Shown here: positions 18,112 through 23,378 of the stretch, piece by piece
How the letters are laid out: each line of letters opens with the position of its first letter
Position numbering within the stretch: the stretch's first letter is position 1
Source: Spongospora subterranea
Taxonomy: Eukaryota; Endomyxa; Phytomyxea; Plasmodiophorida; Plasmodiophoridae
NCBI GenBank assembly: GCA_900404475.1
Contig: OUQQ01000173.1
Coordinates: 8,970 to 32,347, forward strand
DNA: 23,378 nucleotides
Direction: 5' to 3'
Notes under the pieces: model-generated
Seen by the model: the letters and a program-made list of their open reading frames with translations, nothing else
Told to the model about the DNA's origin: nothing
The model's database searches: none
Translations under genes and position numbers: made by a program

Positions 18112-20668
18112 TTATGGTAATGCTACACTGTACATTCCTGTGCTGATCTGTCGATTACCATTGTCCAACTGCAGAAAGGTATTGATTTCAGGGCACGCTA
18201 ATGGGCTGCAGTTAATTAGCTTCTGTAGATATATTTCCAATTGAGCGGCACGTGTGTTTGCGAAAACTGGATCCGCAGTTGTGTGAGTTAGTGATCTGAC
18301 AGACAATTATTTGCAATTTCGCAAGAACAATAGTATATATCTTACGATCTGGGAAGATCCGGGAGAACGTCCATAGGAAACCGTTTTCGAAGAGCAGTAT
18401 CAAGATCTTTAAAGTCATATAGATGGCAACTAATGGTCCATTTGAGGAATTGGTTGGTGGAAAAGAATTCATAAACCTGAGCAGAGTAAGCAAAACCCAA
18501 AAACAAGAATGTGCGGCTTACCTCGAAATGGTACACTGGGTCAGAACGAGGGTCGTTAATATTCGAGTATTGCCATTTCGTCAAGGTAATTTCAAATTTG
18601 TGGACGGGACCGGCGACTTCATGCGTACCCCCACTAGTATCAGACCTGTTTTCTTGACGCTCCAGTGCGCCGTTCTACGACAGAAGGGGATCAGAACTCC
18701 AACGGGCAATAATCATAATAAAGCAGAATACCTCGTCTTTCAAGAAAGAATATAGATCCTGGCATTCAAAATAATCACTATTTACAAGAGATTGCAGGTA
18801 AATATCGAGCTGCCGACGTCGATGATCTAGGAACTCAAAATCTACACAGGTCGTTAAATATTATGTCAAGATAACCAAGTAGATCACTAACCGTGAGCTG
18901 TGGTCAGCACCGCCCTTGAAGGTAAAGATGGCAACAAACGCCCGTCAAAAATACTGACAAGCTTGGAATGCAATTCTATGAACTGCTTAAAACGGCGAGA
19001 TACTGTCCACTTCGAGGACAACGTCATAACCTGTATACGTTTTGGTTCATATTGTTGGCAAAAGCGAAACGGACTATTTACATCGATATCATATGTGGTC
19101 GTTTGGTTATCAGTGTTAAATCTGGGAATATGCGTTCCGGTTATCTTCAAATGTTTGCCTTCGCTCTGGAAATCAATAACCTCCTTCGGTAATTGACGAA
19201 TGGCGCCAGCGGGGTTAGCGAGCCTCGAGCCTGCGACTATCACTTCGCCAATTTTTTGGCGGATGCTAAATCCTGTATTTTCCGAAGTATTTTGGGACGC
19301 TTCCGGTTCAACGTTCTGCTGGCTGTTATTGATTTCGGATTTACGAGAAGACACGAACCTACAGATTCGGGAGGAAACAAGTTCTCATAAGGCGATGACC
19401 GATTTTTCTCCAGTTGTTCTAGTCTCGCGTGATAGCCCACTAAATTTTCCAAATCCGACTGAAGACAATCAAATTCTAGTGCACTTTGAAGGTAAACTTG
19501 AAGAACTATCAAAACTTCAGACGGTGGCAAAGAGTTTACAGACTCTGGAAAAGGGGGGATGTCAAACTTGATCCCCTCCATTGAATAAGCCTAACATTAA
19601 TGGAGAACGTTCAACTATTGATCAAGAGAAGCCGTCGATGATGGCAGACTTTACGAAGGGAATCTTTCAGCCATAGGCAATCACGAAAACGGCAACTCGT
19701 AACCCACGTTCCAGCATCTTCATCGGAAATAGCTTCGATGGAAAATTGAATAAAAGGATCATTTTGAGAATCTGTCCCTTCGAACCAGCTAATCACATTA
19801 ATAGCACGTATGTGGCGAGGTCTCTTGCGAGTTCCAGTGACCGTAACTGATAAAGAGCGATTGACCAGCCACTTGTCCCATACCTCATTACTAGAGGAAT
19901 TATTATGGCCATCTTGGATGTCACTGGGATACGAATCGTGCAAAGCCTCAAAGTCATAATCACCACGAAGACCCTGCCGAAGAGGAGATCAGTTCAGAAA
20001 TGGTTATACAGGTAAACCGACTAACAGAAAATTGAGAGGCCCAGCATTTAAATGAAGCCACAGCATCCACAGTCAGAACGAACGAGATGAATAAACGACA
20101 GGACGATATCACCAAAGAAGATGGCAAATCCGTTCCCAGACTGACGCGCAGTGCTTGAGATTCGAGATTTTTTATGGATATTACAAACGTCACGATCCTG
20201 ATAGACCATGGTTACTGATGTTATATATCATACACAAATTCATTGAGACAAATACCACCAGAATTGTATGCCAGGGATTATAGGAACCCCATGGATACAA
20301 GCGAAAGAGACAAGATATGTCCCAGCGCACCAGACAGTAAATTGGAAAGCTTGGGCGACAAGCTCATAAGGATAAATGTGGGAATACATGTCGTCTTGGT
20401 TGGAAAAAAACAAGTGAACACTGAGAGAAATGATCGGGAACAAGGTCATAAACGTCATGCAGAATAAGCGAATGCTATATCTTGCTGATAGGCGGGCGGG
20501 CGATATTGAATGGCCAGGCCTGACAATGGCATTGTACTGCGGCCAAAGTGATGCGGCAAATATCAACAGAGGGATTGAATCCAACACCAACGAGGAAAAA
20601 CATGGCGATATATCCAATGTCTCCAGCAATACAGGACCGAAGCCGAGCGGTCCACATATTGTAGTCAT
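18112..20668 (-). CDS. Putative membrane-anchored triple PX-domain protein with an ABCC-type TMD0
   Basis: Nine exons (20668-20256, 20197-20026, 19973-19650, 19590-19363, 19318-18892, 18841-18732, 18674-18522, 18476-18346, 18295-18112), with introns of 44-59 nt, encode 713 residues; every junction keeps frame. Residues 1-195 resemble the five-helix TMD0 of ABCC transporters: the LDISPCFSSLVLDSIPLL opening and membrane spans near 25-42, 68-88, 103-125, 130-146 and 160-182. No ABC core follows. Instead come three PX domains: PX-A about 235-372 (SVTVTGT, WVTSCRFRDCLWLKDSL, PPFP, VLQVYLQSAL), PX-B about 435-558 (LKITGTHIPRF, KWTVSRRFKQFIELHSKL, LPSLPSR, RRRQLDIYLQSLV) and PX-C about 570-690 (KWTISCHLYDFKDLDTAL, AAQLEIYLQKLI). 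PX domains bind phosphoinositides, often PI3P on endosomes; only PX-B keeps the RRF motif. A TAG precedes ATG 20668 in frame. The 3' splice site of intron 4 could shift by 3 nt. A membrane-tethered endosomal role is inference. Confidence 0.75.
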
Positions 20669-21468
20669 GGAGGGATCGCGTTCGAACCCGCCGAGCAATA
20701 GCTATGTGTGGGGATGTTTTATAAATGATGATAGTAAAGGGGTGGGATCAGGGGGACAGTCATCACTATTGAAGAGAGGAGACAGTTGCTTTAATATGAT
20801 GGACCAACCCCCCACATGTCCACACTATTCGGATACGTTGACGTGAGTTAGACAAGCACGGCAGCAGAGATATTAGAGCCGCTTGCGTTAACAAGCAGAC
20901 CCCTATGGCCTGCTGTGATTCACTGTTACTGTGACGACCAGCGCCTGGTGTCTGGGCCAGACACCTCTGCCTGTGGCGATCATCACTGGTGAGGGCCGTT
21001 CCTCACGATTGCATCATGATACAGGTGCTCATCCCACGATCGGCTCTCACTATTGTATTTGAAGTCGCTTGGTTCCACGTCGTTATGGCACCTGGATAGC
21101 CCATAATATTTACCCCAAGTTCGATCGCGACCACGGCAGGAGATCGAAGAAAGGGGCCCTCTCTGGGTCTGTACTCCAAAGAAAAAGTCGATAACAATGA
21201 AGTGCGATGGAATGGATTCATGGTTAATAGGCCAATATGGGGATCACTGATGACACACTGAGTTGGCCCAATTTGCCCTTGGCAAGTGCAAATCAGGATC
21301 AAGATATCAATGGTCACCAATTAAGATTATGATCTACTCAGGCGAGCCAACGTTGGTGGGCAACAACTGATTTTTGGTGATGGGAGAATGTAGCGGTAAA
21401 TCCTTAGCTAGAAAAAACAAGGGCAACGTTGACTGTCTACTGATTTCGAGCTCTGAATACATAGTCTG
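20669..21468. promoter_or_regulatory. Divergent spacer between the TMD0-PX gene and the 21469 gene, with a hairpin cluster
   Basis: About 800 bp separate two divergent starts. A minus-strand frame (21320-21003, 105 residues) is open but unrecognised. Between 20881 and 21006 several short perfect hairpins follow one another: GCTTG/CAAGC (20881-20896), ACCAG/CTGGT (20937-20949), GGTGTCTG/CAGACACC (20947-20965) and GTGAGG/CCTCAC (20989-21006). It could be a promoter region, a structured RNA or a decayed repeat. Confidence 0.4.
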
Positions 21469-22476
21469 ATGATTTCTTCAGCTCATGTTAACTGCAGGAG
21501 CCCAGTTTTCTCCCGTCTGTTGCAACACTTCGGTAGTCGAAAAAATACAGTCGGTCCCGCGCTGACCAAAGAGCTTGCTAAACGAAGAAATCTCATAACG
21601 CAGTGGTGTATAAAAGTGAAACAACTTTACAAATCAGGGGAATTTGGTTGCCCCGTTCGCTTTCTTATCAAGCATCCTAGGGATGTTGCTACCGAACCTT
21701 GGTTTACACATGTAAAGACAGCTGGTAGGGGTTTTTTTGTTCATCCTATACTCATTTTCTTTTAGAAAATCGTAAAGTACTGCAAAGGGCACTTACTTGA
21801 TTCTCGGGAATTGATTTGGTCAATCCTGGTGAGCTGAACTTTTCGGTTTATTGAAAACTGTATTTATTTATTTATTTGAAATAGGAGGGCAGGGACAAGC
21901 AGATAGATTCTGAAGAACGATCAGTGCAGGCGGTGTTGTCAACTTTGATAACTGGCTTTGATGAGGAATCTGATGTCACCAAAAATAGTAGCAATATCAA
22001 AAATTGTAAATAGGCAATGCAGTTAGAGACCCTGACAATTCAAAAGTCACCTACCTCTATTCTGTTTATTTCGTTACCAGTTGGTGTTTTGATAGATTGT
22101 CCTTATGAAGACCTTTTGGGCGACGAATCTTGGTTTCTGCTGGGGAGAATATCTGCAACAAATGCCGCGTTTTTGTTCAGGTAAAAAGGGATGAACCCAG
22201 CACGATGCCAGGATTCTATATTATGACGACCTTATAAATGGAAGAAGGGCCGTCTTTGATGAAAGACCAATCAATCTCGAAGCCAACTCTGGTTACACGG
22301 TACCCTCAGGAGCGGTGAAAGAAAGAAGATCAAGAGATAGAAGGAGAAGTGTTTTATCAGGAGCGAACAGAGTGCCAGTAGTTACAATGTCGATTAGTAG
22401 AACAACCCACTCGCATTCCCCTCTTTCAAACCACGCTCTGGAGGCGTTCGACCGAAAGTGGTTCCGTGGGAAATGA
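21469..22476 (+). CDS. Uncharacterised five-exon protein
   Basis: Exons 21469-21711, 21766-21828, 21885-22005, 22081-22180 and 22245-22476 splice in frame through introns of 54, 56, 75 and 64 nt to 252 residues. The first 150 residues look globular and helical (KELAKRRNLITQWCIKVKQL, KIVKYCKGHLLDSRELIWSI, EERSVQAVLSTLITGFDEES, then CPYEDLLGDESWFLLGRI). The last 70 are basic and Ser/Arg-rich (KERRSRDRRRSVLSG) and probably disordered. The last intron may instead be 31 nt, ending at 22211, which would add 11 residues (ILYYDDLING); both versions keep frame. I recognise no family. The final exon overlaps, on the opposite strand, the tail of a Ty3/gypsy remnant, so the terminal residues may derive from transposon sequence. 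The ATG at 21469 is the first in the open frame; an upstream exon cannot be excluded. Confidence 0.6.
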
Positions 22477-22856
22477 TTGTAGAAAGATTTTCACCAGATT
22501 AGGAACATCTGAAACAATAGAGATAAATGGCTCCCATGTACAATCTGATGGCTCAAAGCCCTGCCAACCGATCAACAGTTCAATTTCACCCCTATCAGTG
22601 TTGCGCCTCAAGTCACAAATTGAAGATACGTTATGTAGGTAGCGCCCTGTGATGCGATATTGTACAAGAGAGGTGTCGTGACGTTGAGGGCCTTGTCATG
22701 GTAATACATCAGACGTTGGGCATGCATTGCCGAGGTGTCCGAAGTGATCAAATTTTTTACTATGAACACGTGCACGTTGACAACGTCAACAATCTGTGCT
22801 GAACCGAACCAGCTGACACAGGCTTTTCTACTCTGACTCTTAGAAGAGTAGAGCAC
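22426..22856 (-). mobile_element. Ty3/gypsy retrotransposon remnant: integrase C-terminus and chromodomain
   Basis: The frame 22856-22608 reads VSWFGSAQIVDVVNVHVFIV, NLITSDTSAMHAQRLMYYHD and LNVTTPLLYNIASQ, the typical end of gypsy integrases ('W.GP..V......VF.V..L.......VH..RL..Y.d..l.vt..l...i'). After a frameshift near 22610 the frame 22611-22426 gives RNTDRGEIELLIGWQGFEPS and DCTWEPF...DVPNLVKIFL, a chromodomain of the kind fused to integrase in chromoviruses, where it directs insertion to chromatin. The upstream integrase core, reverse transcriptase and LTR are not in view. The frameshift and truncation indicate a dead copy. Confidence 0.75.
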
Positions 22857-22967
22857 ATAATCGATCGTTGTCGATCAGAAGTGCTGCTGCACCACGACTC
22901 CTGATCGCGTTAAAAAACTGCCATCTGTCCATGAATCGATGCCTGGGTAGTTTTCCTTTTTTGTGTT

Positions 22968-23378
22968 TCATGGTTGCCTTTTCCCTATTTGTTGTGTGAA
23001 ATCTAACCTTAATAATCCCTCAAGAATGTCGGGCGATATCTCTGTTTCTCGCATGAATGGTCGCATATCCTTCTGGTACTCTCTCTCTGAGTGCCTTCCA
23101 TACTTCTCCAAGTGGTGTCCACCGATCTCCTTCTCCATTCCATTGTATTCTCTGCCCAATAATGTCCCATTTGCCTGAGCAGCGAGTACTGTCATTGTTG
23201 TTTCAGTGATGATTTTATCTCTCAATAGTGGGCATCCTGATATTGCATGTAATATAGGGATTGGTGTTGATTTGAAACATCCTGTATATGGTCTCATATA
23301 GTCCTTATGCTGTCTCAAAGGGTTTCAATGTCCTATTCACGTTCTTGTCGATTTCTCCTGCCAACCAAGGTAGGTAAT
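22968..23378 (-). mobile_element. Non-LTR (LINE-type) retrotransposon fragment, region downstream of reverse transcriptase
   Basis: The minus frame 23318-22968 reads YTGCFKSTPIPILHAISGCP and then LLRDKIITETTMTVLAAQ, matching the 'g..k.TP...Lh...g.pPl..r......'-type segment that follows the reverse transcriptase domain in many LINEs. A further piece upstream (GEIDKNVNRTLKPFETA, about 23357-23307) continues the match in another frame, so there is at least one frameshift. The element runs off the right edge, and the catalytic domain would lie outside the window. The region after about 23100 (EKYGRHSEREYQKDMRPFMR) is less typical. Assignment by pattern. Confidence 0.45.

Noticed and set aside
18423..18755. 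Plus-strand 110-residue frame
   Set aside because: Antisense to PX-C exons and introns of the TMD0-PX gene; no motif of its own.
20675..20700. GGGTTCGAAC motif on the minus strand resembling a tRNA T-loop
   Set aside because: The flanking bases do not form a T-stem and no acceptor or anticodon arm is present; it lies just before the ATG of the TMD0-PX gene.

Overview
The window comes from a eukaryotic microbe. Its genes are broken by very small GT-AG introns: I could place 36 in six genes, all 41-75 nt long and all restoring the reading frame. Several conserved eukaryotic proteins are recognisable: a dynein LC8 light chain, CstF-50, a Sec14-GOLD lipid-transfer protein, an Aurora/PLK-like kinase and PX domains. 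Compact genes alternate with decayed transposons, pogo-type transposase fragments and Crinkler-like NTPase fragments. This would fit a plasmodiophorid-like protist or another compact zoosporic lineage, but the species assignment is a guess. The 11-base C run at the left edge may be a contig edge.

Layout. Positions 1-10.8 kb are gene-dense: a tentative spliced gene (31-722, +), LC8 (1016-1366, +), CstF-50 (1393-3661, -; its stop is 26 bp from the LC8 stop), Sec14-GOLD (4101-5666, +), an orphan 250-residue protein (5784-6536, +), a convergent orphan 331-residue protein (6609-7604, -), a small frame-disrupted gene (7733-8098, +), a Ser/Thr kinase with a large acidic insertion (8119-10278, +) and a one-domain PB1-like protein (10447-10782, +). 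Positions 10.8-18.1 kb are a repeat graveyard: a pogo/Tigger-like transposase remnant (-), a pyrimidine-rich tract, a Ty1/copia gag-pol remnant (+), and a head-to-head inverted duplication of a decayed Crinkler-type P-loop NTPase fragment. At 18.1-20.7 kb (-) lies a nine-exon gene that appears to encode an ABCC-type TMD0 membrane domain followed by three PX domains and no ATP-binding cassette. A hairpin-rich spacer follows, then an unrecognised five-exon gene (21469-22476, +). The right edge holds Ty3/gypsy chromodomain-integrase and LINE fragments on the minus strand.

The genes do not form an operon-like pathway. The most unusual item is the TMD0-PX-PX-PX architecture: a membrane anchor known from ABCC transporters joined to phosphoinositide-binding modules. 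Other points worth checking are the acidic insertion in the kinase C-lobe, the acidic N-terminal extension of CstF-50, the inverted Crinkler-like pair, and an apparent antisense overlap between a host gene and a gypsy remnant.
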